Below, piece by piece: positions 24,699-35,031 of a stretch of 64,000 bases of DNA. The DNA lies in contig CM034112.1 in the NCBI GenBank assembly GCA_019914945.1, positions 5,774,001 through 5,838,000 on the forward strand, read 5' to 3'. Under the pieces are notes generated by a model. It was not told the DNA's origin and made no database searches. It was given only the letters and a program-made list of their open reading frames with translations. Made by a program: the position numbers and the translations under genes. The stretch's first letter is position 1. Every line of letters begins with the position of its first letter. Origin of the DNA: Typha latifolia. Taxonomy: Eukaryota; Streptophyta; Magnoliopsida; Poales; Typhaceae.

Positions 24699-25131
24699 AG
24701 GGAGTCGAGGGGTTGCGGAGGGGAAGAACTATAGAGTGAGAAGAGCATGGAAGCGGCAGTAGATTGTCGAAACCATCGCTGAGTGAACTCTCTTTCTCCC
24801 TCGCTATTTCTCGCTATTTCTCTGTGGCTCACTCGCTTTCTCGCCGTGTGGATAAGCTGAATGCCAGAGGTGCGCAACTAACTGGTTCAACGAACGATGT
24901 GTTTTAACTGTAGTTGGATTTTTCATTTTTGTACTGATAGGTCATTTTCATAGAGATTTTGACCATACTAGCCCTCTTCTATATTTTATTTACCTAAATA
25001 GATTACACCTCAAACTTAATATTATAATGAGTTTATGAAACTATAGCTAGAGATAAAACCGAGTCGATTTTTATATTTTATTTACCTAAATAGATTATAC
25101 CCCAAACTTAATATCAATATGAGTCTATGAA
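24699..25131 (-). promoter_or_regulatory. presumed promoter and 5' UTR of the PYG7-like gene
   Basis: Lies directly upstream of the start codon on the minus strand and is the only non-repeat DNA before the hAT-like insertion. The 24770-24870 part is pyrimidine/GA rich, as in a leader. No clear TATA box or named light-response element could be fixed. The distal end contains part of a 92-bp tandem duplication. Confidence 0.5.
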
Positions 25132-25139
25132 ACTATAGC
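24981..25139. repeat. 92-bp tandem duplication at the edge of a hAT-like element
   Basis: ATATTTTATTTACCTAAATA through TATGAAACTATAGC occurs from 24981 and again from 25073. The second copy ends exactly at the hAT-like element. The first continues TAGAGATAAAACCGAGT, which itself resembles that element's terminus. Confidence 0.8.
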
Positions 25140-25249
25140 TAGGGTTAAAAATGAGTTGTTTAAGACCAACTCGACCCATTACTCGATCCAAATCGGATAT
25201 GGATGAAAAAAGCTTATTCGATTCAGATCTGTAGATGGATAGGTATAGG

Positions 25250-25810
25250 TAGACATGATCATTAAGCTCGACCCGCCCAAACCCAGCCCGAACCCTCCCG
25301 ATTTTAACCGGGCTAAGCCCAACCCGAGCCCGATTTAGGCCTGGCCCGACCTGAGCCCGATATGGTAGTGGGCGGTATGGGCTAAGCCTTTGCCCGCCCG
25401 GCCCGACCCGAAAGCCCAATTCACTACTCTCATCAATAACCCAACCCATAATGTATACATATTTATATAATTATTTTAGTCCCACATTGGATATTTAATA
25501 AACTATATATTAATATATATGTATGTTTCCATGAAAGATAACTAAAATATCTTCATATAAGCCTATTAAACTTGGCACAATAAAATATAATAATTTTTAT
25601 ATTTAATGCATTATGTTAGAGCCATAATATCCAACCCAAGCCCAATATGTAATGGGCTAGTGGGCGGTAACGGGCTAGAATATTCTAGTTCGGCCCAAAC
25701 CTGGCCCGGCCCAAGTGATTGGTGGGTTGGGCCGTGAACAAATATTTAAGCCTTGTTGGCTCGAAAAGCCTGGCCCGAACCCGGCCCGGCCCGCCCGATG
25801 ATCACGTCTA
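25250..25810. mobile_element. nested hAT-like MITE
   Basis: 561 bp. The ends are TAGACATGATCAT and the inverse of TAGACGTGATCAT. The flanks are GGTATAGG (25242-25249) and GGGATAGG (25811-25818), 7 of 8 identical. The interior is rich in GCCCGGCCCG and AGCCCGA words near both ends, with AT-rich DNA in the middle, as in a known type of plant hAT MITE. It inserted after the outer element. Confidence 0.85.
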
Positions 25811-26069
25811 GGGATAGGCTTTTAATTAAATATTTGGATTTGGATCCGGATAGTATATTTACAAAAAATTAGATCCAAATACTTATATGTGTATAACTAA
25901 TGTATTCGGATTCAGATCTAGATAACGAATATCTAGTTAATCACTAATATAAATACCCATAACCCGTTACCCGACCCTCAACTCACCAATTCTAACCTAA
26001 CTCTCTCCATCACTTTCCTAAATCGATAGCCGCCTCCACTGAAATCCTTCGTCACCATCACCTGATCGG

Positions 26070-26222
26070 CCGGTCACCATCTTTAACTCCTCTGTCGCCA
26101 TCATCGTATTCAACTCCTCCTTCGTCAGCATCACTGTCTTCAACTCCTCCTTCGTCGGCATTACCGTCATCAACTCCTCCGTCGACATCACCGTCTTCAA
26201 CTCCTCCGTCGCCATCACTTCT
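26070..26222. repeat. minisatellite of about 27-33 bp units inside the hAT-like element
   Basis: Units built on TTCAACTCCTCCTTCGTC followed by a short GCATCACCGT-type spacer recur five or more times. On the minus strand they form an open frame with repeated EELKTVM-like units. Because the unit length is mostly a multiple of three, the frame stays open. I regard this as a repeat effect rather than a gene. Confidence 0.8.
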
Positions 26223-26901
26223 CCGGATCACCACATGATTACTTCCAACTTAATGCAATTTACAATTATAGCTTGATTGCTAAGTCAATAGCTTGATTCT
26301 AGTCTAGCACTAGTTTCGAAGGAATAAGCATATCTTCATATCCCCTAGCATTGCCATCTCTACTCCTTTGCCTTGTTGTGATCTTACTTTAAATTTTTAA
26401 TCCATAAATTTTTACACAATGCCTTCATAGCTGTTAATATCCAGGTTGGCAAGTATAGATGCCTCATAGTTCATGCTCATTAGAGAGACACAAGAAAGCC
26501 ATAGCATATCACCGTGCTTTTTTTTTTTTGTATGTATATTTTGCTTAATTTTTAGTTATTTGGATATGGTTATTATGGGTAAATTTGGGTCAAGGTTGAC
26601 AATGAGTGCTACTTTAGTGTTCTTAATTACAATATGAAAAGCTAATTGATTTTGTGCAATACTTTAAATCGAGCTTTTCTGATCTTACTAAATGAATCTT
26701 TATTGGTTCAAAAATGATAATCGTTAGTACACTTGATTACTCTCGAACAAATTTATTTTTTACACAGGGAATGGAATGGATGTGGATTGCAAATTTGTTT
26801 TTATCATGCCTATGTTGATCTGAATTTATTTTTGCTTAGTCTATCATTTGATATCACCTGGTAGTATTGCTACATCCATTATATATTGTTAGTTTATTGA
26901 T

Positions 26902-27175
26902 TGTTCTTTAATCTATTTTCCTTAGTAGTGTCTTTCAAGGATAGTTCCTATCATTAGTAAGATTCTTTCTTAGTAGTTGTCTTTCAAGAATGAATATGAC
27001 ATGAAAACATATATGAGATATGTCTAAGTTGTGTTGATAGCTCTTTAATCTTTTTTCCATAGTAGTGTCTTTCAAGGATAGTTCCTATCATCAGTAAGAT
27101 TCTTTCTTAGTAATTGTCTTTCAAGAATGAATATAACATGAAAACATATATGAAATATGTCTAAGTTGGAAAGCC
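26902..27175. repeat. 137-bp tandem duplication
   Basis: AGTAGTGTCTTTCAAGGATA through AACATATATGA(G/A)ATATGTCTAA occurs twice in direct order with an offset of 137 bp and few differences, inside the hAT-like element. Confidence 0.9.
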
Positions 27176-27362
27176 ATAATCCATTTAAGATCCTATCTAT
27201 ATATGAAGACTATTTGATCCATATCCGAAAATTACCCGTATCTATTTTCTTATGATATGGTTTTAATTTTTGATATATGTCAAATATCCGTATCCAAATA
27301 AAAAATATGGATTCGAATATGGGTTGAGCACTATCTGATCCGTTTTCACTCCTAACTGTAGC

Positions 27363-27930
27363 CCTAGGTAAAACATTGATAAGTTCAACATTTTACTTTT
27401 AGATGGAAATGTCGAAAAGTTCATTTTATAAAATGCTAAAATGCTGAAGCAATTCAAAATAAAATTTAGAAGAGCTACGGTCTTTTTTTTGTATGATTAT
27501 GAGCGCAATTGGCTTTGGAGACTAATTATGTTATTCCAACTTATAGAACTCTTTTATATCTTCATAACAACATGTTTTACTACTAAAGTGGATAACCGAG
27601 CACAAAGTTATCACATTACGAACTTTTATTTATATTTTTACCTAAATCTTTCTCGTTTATTGCAAAATCACTCAATTTTGTTATTTTCTAACTAATTTAC
27701 CTTTGCCTTACTATTTAAAAAGCTCTGACAACCAGAGATATGAGACAATGAAATGATTATATTATTCTAATTCACAAGGCGTTTCTTTATAAAAATTATA
27801 TAGAAGAAGCATTTGTCTAAAAATATGTATTTTTCAGTCCTATTTGACATGTAATAATAAAAGTTTTGCTTTAATGAACAGAAATGAGAGATAACACAAC
27901 GTATCACATGAGATATGCGATGAATCACAT
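27363..27930. other. AT-rich DNA, nothing assigned
   Basis: A frame at 27441-27695 is AT-biased and has no recognisable domain. Confidence 0.4.
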
Positions 27931-27939
27931 CCATTCTTC

Positions 27940-28192
27940 AATTCCTCGATAGCTTAATCACGGCCCTTTCCGTTGGCCCCACCAACCGGGCCAGACTAGC
28001 TGCATGCAGTGTCGACGCCCCCATTGACTTCTCAATCTCAATCTCTATCTCTCTCTCTCTCCCTCTCCCTCTCTTTCTCCCTCTCTCTCTCACTCTTTCT
28101 CTTCCACCTCATCCTCAAATCTCTCACGGATTGTTGACACCGACCACCTTGAACTACTGCTATTGCTTATAGCATCGTGCTACATTTTCCAA
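27940..28192 (+). promoter_or_regulatory. promoter/leader-like CT-rich sequence cut by a retrotransposon
   Basis: A GC-richer, mixed-composition stretch (27960-28020) is followed by a CT-rich tract at 28022-28125, the typical look of a plant 5' leader on the plus strand. It stops where the gypsy LTR starts (about 28193), with no ATG and open frame in between. The call rests on composition only. Confidence 0.3.
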
Positions 28193-28979
28193 TTCCAAAA
28201 TATTCGTCAAATATTCTCCTATAGTCAGAAAATTACGAAAATTACGAAACTAAGTTGATTAGATTCATAATTCCTGATCTACAAATTTTATATTTACACT
28301 CTTCGCAGATTCGAACTACAATTGGGACGAAAACACAGAATAACGTAGGTGATGGTGGTGGTGACAGTTGGGTGGATGTTAGGGTTATGGATGTGTATGG
28401 AGATGGAGGTAGATGGTGGATGTGATTAAGGGATATAAACGAAGGGAACAAAGTGGTCGAGATTCCAAAGAAGAGGGGTGGCTCGACAGTCGAGGGAGAT
28501 TAGAAGTTAGGAGAAACCTTGCCAACGATAGAGGTGGAAGGATGGTGAAGAGTGAGGAGGGAGATTATGGTAGATAGATGATAAAGAGGCAAAAAATCAA
28601 TATTCCAATAGCATAATGAATTTGGTTGTCATCCATATATTTATAGAGGCTAGCCAACAAGTCCTAAAACAATAAGTAACCCTAATTCTAGAAGATTCCC
28701 GCCGATCGCATTCGAACGTACAAAAATCGTACTCTGTATGTACGAACGCGATGGAGGCATTTGAACGCAGCGTGCAAACTCGCCCGACCGCGTTTGAATG
28801 CGCATTACACGTTCTCTGTATTTGCGAATTTGATGCAGCCGTTCGCAAGGGCATTCGAACGCGACCCCTCCTACGTTCGAATGTGACCCCTCCTGTGTTC
28901 GAACGCGACCTACATGGATTTTATTTTAATAAAAATAAATAACTAATACAGTAAGAAAAGTTTCTAACTAAATGTATCA
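28193..28979 (-). mobile_element. 3' LTR of gypsy 1 (truncated)
   Basis: Matches the 37-kb LTR closely and ends, on the plus strand, with the same AAATGTATCA. The outer roughly 100 bp are missing (the left break is at about 28193). It holds several TTCGAACG-type motifs at 28690-28910 and a TATAAAT-like motif near 28635 on the minus strand. Confidence 0.85.
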
Positions 28980-29020
28980 GCCCACCACGCTTCCCCCACC
29001 TTGCCCTCAAGGTGAAAAGT
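28980..29020 (-). other. polypurine tract region of gypsy 1
   Basis: Read on the minus strand: CTTGAGGGCAAGG, then TGGGGGAAG just before the 3' LTR. This is the usual position and style of a plant gypsy plus-strand primer. Confidence 0.6.
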
Positions 29021-30351
29021 CAGGGAAACACTCTAAGATATCAATCTCCAACTCCCATGTCGCCTCATTGGATGACTTGCCAAGCCACTCGACTAGAATC
29101 TCTATCTCTAATCTGGTACCATGTCATCGTCGGCGCCTAGCAAGTACTCGAACTGGCTATGATCTTTGTCTGCTCCAATTGCTCCGGTATAGCTAATCCA
29201 ATGACCTCATGATCACCAATCTGCTCCCTCAGTAATGAAATATGGAAAACATAGTGCACTCTCGACCCCTTCAAGAGCTTCAAACGATATGCAACCATAC
29301 CAATACGCTCTAACACCCGAAACGAACCAAAGTAGCGATATGCTAACTTTTTGTTACACATCGAAAGCAAGGTCACCTATCGATACAGTTGTACTCTCAC
29401 GAACACCCAATTGCTGATGTCGAACTATTACTTCCGATGACTATAATCATAAACTTATTTCATGTGGTTCTGAGCAAGTTTAAGATGGGCACGCAACCTC
29501 CTCAATGTGGCATCTCTATTCATCATAAACTTGTTTCATGCATATGCCATTAGATCATAAGCGCATAATGTCAGAGTCGTGCATCCATACACCGTCTCAA
29601 ATGGAGTCATGTCAATGCTGCTATGGTAAGCAGTGTTGTAGGACCACTCCGTCTATGGTAAAAACTCCAACCATCGTCTCAACATCTCTCCAACAAAGCA
29701 CTTCAAGTACTACTCAATGCCTCGATTGACCACCTTGATTTGGCCATCCGTTTGGGGATGGTAGGCCAAACTGAAGTTCAATCGAGTCCCTTTTAATCTA
29801 AAAAACTTAGTCCAAAAGTCGCTCATAAACATGATCACGATAAGAGACAATCGTGCGTGGCATGCCATATAACTGAGCAACATCTCTAATAAAAATTTCG
29901 GCCACCGACTTGGCTAAAAATGGATGTGACAATGCCAAAAAGTGCGCATACTTGCTCAATCTGTTAACCACCACAAAGATAATAGAATAATCATGTACTA
30001 GCAGAAGACCCTCTATGAAATCCATAGAAATTTCTTCCCAAACACGGTCCGGTATAGGTAAAGGCTGAATTAATCCGGCCGGTTTCAATGTGGTTGCCTT
30101 AGCCCTTTGATAGACTTCGCAAGCACGGACAAAACTCCTCACATCCCGCCTCATTCCTGGCCACGTGCAACTCTGAGAACCTTCCTATAAGTCCTCAAGA
30201 CACCCTCATGACCAACCTCTGGAGTGTGGTAGAAGTGCTCCAACAATTTCTGCCGCAATCCATCATTTGTGGGCACCCGAATGCATCCGCGGTCCAGCAG
30301 CAAACCACCTCGATTCTCTAAGTTTGGATGGCGCTCCGGATCATCCATCAC
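29000..30351 (-). pseudogene. gypsy 1 integrase
   Basis: In order on the minus strand: the H2C2 zinc-binding region (30351-30160: GHEGVLRTYRKV, CEVYQRAK, one Cys changed to Tyr); the integrase core (30154-29807: [30 protein letters not shown], with the second catalytic Asp region damaged); and the C-terminal part (29376-29137: KKLAYRYFGSFRVLERIG, HYVFHISLLRE). Stops and shifts interrupt it throughout. It inserts element cDNA into the host genome when intact. Confidence 0.85.
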
Positions 30352-30758
30352 CTCCTACAATAATCTCAAAATATCTGGGTCAAATGGACATGCATACCTT
30401 AGCTTGTCAAGGAGAAAATGTAGGAAAAGAATAGGCTGAAAGCTCGGTGGTATCGGGTTGGCGCGATAATGAATTCGCCACTCTATTTTCCGTTCCCTTC
30501 TTTTATTATATTTCATAATCATACCCCAATAATTTTGTGACCCATTTCTGCTGTGCCAGAGTGTGTATGCGTTGTCCTATAAAGTATGGAAGACTACTTT
30601 GATCGGTACGTATAATGAATCGTCTATCGATCAAATAAGGCCTTAACTTTGTCACTGCATGCATAATTATCAACATCTCTCTCTCATAAGTCGATAATTG
30701 CTGAGATTTTTATGATAAACCCTTGCTAAGATAGGCAATAGGACATCCTCCTTGCATT
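30352..30758 (-). pseudogene. gypsy 1 RNase H (part 2)
   Basis: The minus strand reads GGCPIAYLSKGLS, then LSTYEREML, FIIRTDQSSL and KLLGYDYEI, the hallmark run of the gypsy RNase H domain, with in-frame stops. The first part of the domain lies beyond the solo LTR, at 33145-33260. Confidence 0.85.
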
Positions 30759-30763
30759 AGTAC

Positions 30764-33139
30764 TGTAATGCCCTCGCTCGCCATGGGCACGTGCACGCCC
30801 ATGCGCCCACACGACACGGCAGCGCACGCGACAAGTCGAGCGGGGCCCGTCACACACAGATACTCTCCTTTACACATATAATCATGATATCATCAAATAA
30901 AACCTGCTAACCTATCCATGATCACATAAACCATCACCAAATAAATCATACTATTAACCAAATAAACCGGTTAACATATAAATATCCCAGTCCACAATAA
31001 TATATATTAAACCATTACATAATCTAACAGGACCCACACAGGCCACAACAAACCATCAAGATACAACTAAAATAACTAATACAAGAGTACACTATGATTC
31101 GACCTGTAATATCCAAATCATCGTCTATTACAAAAGAATACAAATATCAAATACTGGTACAACTCAATATCTGGTTAAACTATCATCTATACCGTCTCGC
31201 ATCTATAGCTCACCTCATCATCGTTCTAAAATATCTTCTCAAGATATCTCAACTCGCTATCACGTACCATATATCTGAGAGGGTTAGAAAAAAAATAAAG
31301 AGAGTCATGAGCAAAAGGCTCAGTGAATAGATCTTACCCCGAATCAGTGATGCCAAACAGAGAGTAAATCATGTACTGGATAATATGAATCAGAAAATAG
31401 CATAATACCATGTATGAACATGGTATATATGTATCCTCAATGACATATATATGAATGAAATCAATTCTCATGAATGAGCATATTATATCCTCAACCAAAA
31501 ATATATCACATGATAAAATTACCATATAACATCACCGAATATAACGACATATCATGTATAACAATTATGATCCAATGAAACTAGTTACATCAATGATGAT
31601 GTATGATACATGCCTGCCAACCACTAGATAATCGTATATGTCAGAGCCAGATATAATCCACATATCTCTCATTATCACAATCAACTATCTCAACTCTGAA
31701 TATCATTCACCATGCTGGACTACGGTACCCGACCCCAAACTCGATACACATCATGTCACAAGCTCAGAGCATATACTGTCATACGCTAAGGGTATCTCAG
31801 AAGAAAGTAATCATACCTTGCCATACGCTAAGGGTATATTAATGATAGTTGTACCCTGTCATACGCTAAGAGTACAACCATCAGTCATCACCATACTCTG
31901 CCATACACTAAGAGTATATCTATTACCAGTCCGGACTAGATACTGTTTCAGCAATCACATCATATCACATCACATCACATCACATACACATGCACTTTTA
32001 TGATTTCCTATACATGATAAATTATATGCATATATCCAGTATGACAACAGATTATGCAACTCAAGAATTTATGTGGTAAAGAAGCCGAGAGAAAAATAAT
32101 GCAATGCCGACTCTAACCATGTATCTAACACATGTATATTTTTGCTAGTCTATCACATGCATACTTATGATAGAGATCATCCCGACATAAAACCATAACC
32201 GTATAATCATTTCTATATATCACCAATGTACTCATATCTCAAATCAGCCTAATTAAATGCATGATAAAATATGCTTGACTGAAATCATCAATAGATAAAG
32301 TCATATAATCATGCTGGAGGCCAAAACATGCATGTATATAATATATAATATATCATAATTTGAGAAAGGCATCTAAGGGATAAAACTACTCAAAATCTGA
32401 TAAGAAGACACAAACCACGCATCTATCACGTCCGTCAGATAATCGAGTGACACTCATCGCTAACAAGGTCCACGGGATCTCAAATAAGGGGATTCGGGAT
32501 CTGAAAATATTCAAGTAATATTAATTAGTCGTTTATCCTATTAAAATTAGTTCAAGTAGAATATAAAGGTTTATTTGGTTTAAAATCACTTCTTTTACTT
32601 TGCACATAATTAGATTCACATTATAGGTACGATTCAAATATTATGACATAATTAATTATGACTTAATTATGCAAAATAATTAAGTAATTAATAAGACTAG
32701 TATCTTATTCTACACACAATAGTATATAATAAATTGTTAAGATTACTTAAATTGCATATATTATGAATATCAGTACATAAATCTAATAATTATAATTTAC
32801 AACACTATCTATTAATCTAATAGAAATATTAATACATAGTTAAATCAAAATAAGTATTATCTATATTTATGCATAATATTTTATAACCTAGTTAATCATT
32901 AATTATACTAATTATAATTAATAATCATCATGTTAAAGAATATATATTATTATTAAAATAATTAATGTCTAAATAATTTATCTACATTAATCATCATGTT
33001 GGTTGCGATAGCGGTAGCGGGCGCGTGGCGCCCCCACCACGCAAGTTGCATGCGCAGCTTGCATGGGCACGAGGCCGGCCACAGTGTGGCCAGCCACGTC
33101 GTGCCCAAAATTAATTTTTTTTGGGTTTGGGTTGTTATA
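30764..33139 (-). mobile_element. 2.38-kb solo LTR of a chromovirus-like element
   Basis: Flanked by a perfect 5-bp duplication AGTAC (30759-30763 and 33140-33144). On the minus strand it starts TATAACAACCC and ends GGCATTACA. These are the same termini as the LTRs at 49785-54736, with the initial TG changed to TA. It contains no coding region and lacks the long CT tracts of its relatives. It interrupts the RNase H region of gypsy 1, so it is younger than that element. A group of TACGCTAAGGGTAT-type repeats lies at 31770-31920. Confidence 0.9.
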
Positions 33140-33144
33140 AGTAC

Positions 33145-33765
33145 AGCTCCTATGCTAACTCTTGACATATCACATTCCACAATGAACTCTTTGGTAAAGT
33201 CCGATAGCGCTAAAATAGGTGTCGTCATTGCTATTTTTATTTTTCAAATGGCGATATACAAACAGCGATGAAACGACGATGGTAGTAGTAAGAATAGGCC
33301 AAGCGGTCATGCATGCAACCTTTTGAGGATCCGTCGCTACACCTGCCACTGAGATGATGTGGCGTAAATACTCCACTTGTGATACTCCACTTGTGGTACT
33401 CCCCATAGGCATTTCGACTTCTTGATTTTCAATTGATTTTGCTTTAACAAATTCATTATATTCTCCAAATGCCGCCAATGCTCCAATTCAATCCTGCTAT
33501 ACACCAAAATGTCATCAAAAAATACTAAGATATACCTTCGCAAGAGAGGCCGAAATATATCATTCATGAGGCTTTGAAAGGTAGCTGGAGCATTGGTGAG
33601 ACCAAAAGGCATCACTTGGAACTCGTAATGTCCGTCTGGAGTCCAAAATACAGTTTTGTGCACATTCGCCGAGTGAACTCTAATTTGATGATACTCGGCC
33701 CTCAAGTCAAGCTTGCTGAATATGGTTGCCCCTGCAAGCTCGTCAACAGCTCCTCTATAACAGGA
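33145..33765 (-). pseudogene. gypsy 1 reverse transcriptase (catalytic part) and start of RNase H
   Basis: The minus strand at 33705-33340 reads RAEYHQIRVHSANVHKT, YEFQVMPFGLTNAPATFQ and LVFFDDILVYS, the last containing the paired catalytic Asp. KSKCLWGVPQVEY follows. Then come frame breaks and the RNase H start EFIVECDMS at about 33190. The frame around 33360-33400 carries a short local duplication (two CTCCACTTGTG words). Confidence 0.9.
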
Positions 33766-33770
33766 ATAGG

Positions 33771-34744
33771 TGATACGATTCGGACTTCACCGACGTCGTC
33801 TCGAGCATTGATTCACTTTAGGAGAGTTTTATTTCATGTTTTAGTGTTTAATTTCCATTAAAATAAGTTTTCTGTAAGTCGCGTTCGAACGCGGGTGGAG
33901 TGAGTTCGAACGCGGTTTGTGAACGGGGTTGTGAACGTGGTGAAGAGAATATACTATGCGTTCGAACGCGGTGCGTTTGAACGCACTGTGAACGCCTACA
34001 TCGCGTTTGCAAATACCGACAAGCGCGTTCAATTGCGCGTTCGAACGCCTGCATCGCGTTCGCAAATCCAGAAGAGCGAACTCAGTGCGTTCGAACGCGG
34101 TCGACGAAAATTATGTTTTTAGGGTTAATTTGAGTTGTTGGTTAGCCTATAAAAGGATGTGGTAGGCAACCAAATTGATTATTAATTATTGAGATTGAGT
34201 TTTGCCTTGCCTCCTTCGTCTTCTTCGCTCCCGTTCTCTCAATCCCCGGCGACGCCGCTTCTAACCTCCCTCGTCCGGCTAATGACCCTAGTCCCTTAGG
34301 GGTGGCCCTCTTCTCCCCCTTCGTCCAATCTATCCCACAGTTGCCCTAATCCTTCCATCAACCACAACCCTTCCACTATCACTTTTCACCGGTGCCACCA
34401 CATTAACGCCGGTCCTCCACCAACCATCATTACCTAGGATCTCGTGCCTCCATCCACGAATCCAAAACAGAGCATCCTAATGTTCGTCCACTAAATGGAT
34501 GGTATCTCGAGATCCACAACTCTGATTCGCCTGAAACTTAATTTTTTGGAAAGCTATTTTCTAGGGCGACAACATATCAAAATTTCACATCGATCCAACG
34601 GCGGAATATTTCAGGATCTTATTTCAAAGTTCCATGCCAGATCTAGTCCAGATCAAGAATTGGAAGAGATCGACCCTTTACCAAAAAGGCGTGATCGTAC
34701 CAAGCTGGTATCAGAGCTCTATAGCCAGAGGCGTGATCGTATCA
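33771..34744 (+). mobile_element. 974-bp LTR-PBS-LTR-end insertion
   Basis: Flanked by a perfect 5-bp duplication ATAGG (33766-33770 and 34745-34749). It starts TGATACGATT and ends GATCGTATCA, so it has TG/CA ends. The LTR appears to end at about 34702 (GGCGTGATCGTACCA). It is followed by a primer-binding site TGGTATCAGAGC (34706-34717), then a second copy of the LTR end, GGCGTGATCGTATCA (34730-34744). A TTCGAACG-rich block lies at 33880-34110 and a TATAAAAG motif near 34149. It splits the reverse transcriptase of gypsy 1. Confidence 0.85.
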
Positions 34745-34749
34745 ATAGG

Positions 34750-35031
34750 ATACCAATCCTTGACGGTAATAGCATCTAGTGCCTAATAGTCGACACAAAA
34801 ATGCCACGTCCCATCCTTTTTTCGCACCAATAGCACAGGGGATAAGTATAGCTATGACTTGGTTGTATGAGGCCCTGCTCCAACATCTCGGCTACCATCT
34901 TAGAAATAATTTTTTTGCACATGTGGATACTGATAGGGCCTCACGTTTGCCGGTGCAGCCCCGGGTACAATCTCTATGTGATGGTTCGCCGTTCACCTCG
35001 GTGGCAACTCCTATGGCTCCTCAAACAGTCC
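34750..35031 (-). pseudogene. gypsy 1 reverse transcriptase N-terminal part
   Basis: The minus strand reads, with shifts, ...KKDGTWHF and VDYRALDAITVKD just before the insertion at 34745. This is the conserved fingers region of gypsy RT. Joining it to 33765 restores a continuous motif. Confidence 0.75.

Larger units (their letters stand above)
25140..27354. mobile_element. hAT-like element with 8-bp target duplication
   Basis: 2,215 bp. The left end is TAGGGTTAAAAATGAG and the right end is the inverse of TAGGAGTGAAAACGG. The flanks are ACTATAGC (25132-25139) and ACTGTAGC (27355-27362), matching at 7 of 8 positions. An 8-bp duplication and T-A-G-G-G-type ends fit the hAT superfamily. No transposase is visible, so it is non-autonomous. 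It carries a nested hAT-like element, a minisatellite and a tandem duplication, and sits about 440 bp upstream of the PYG7-like start codon. Confidence 0.75.

Noticed and set aside
26018..26218. EELKTVM repeat frame as a gene
   Set aside because: Explained by a minisatellite with unit lengths near multiples of three inside a transposon; kept only as a curiosity.
28690..28910. TTCGAA clusters as heat-shock elements
   Set aside because: Heat-shock elements need GAA and TTC blocks with 2-bp gaps (nGAAnnTTCn). Here TTC and GAA are directly joined, so the call is not supported.
31770..31920. Regularly spaced TACGCTAAGGGTAT words as a CRISPR-like array
   Set aside because: The units and gaps vary in length and sequence and lie inside a plant LTR; they are local LTR repeats.
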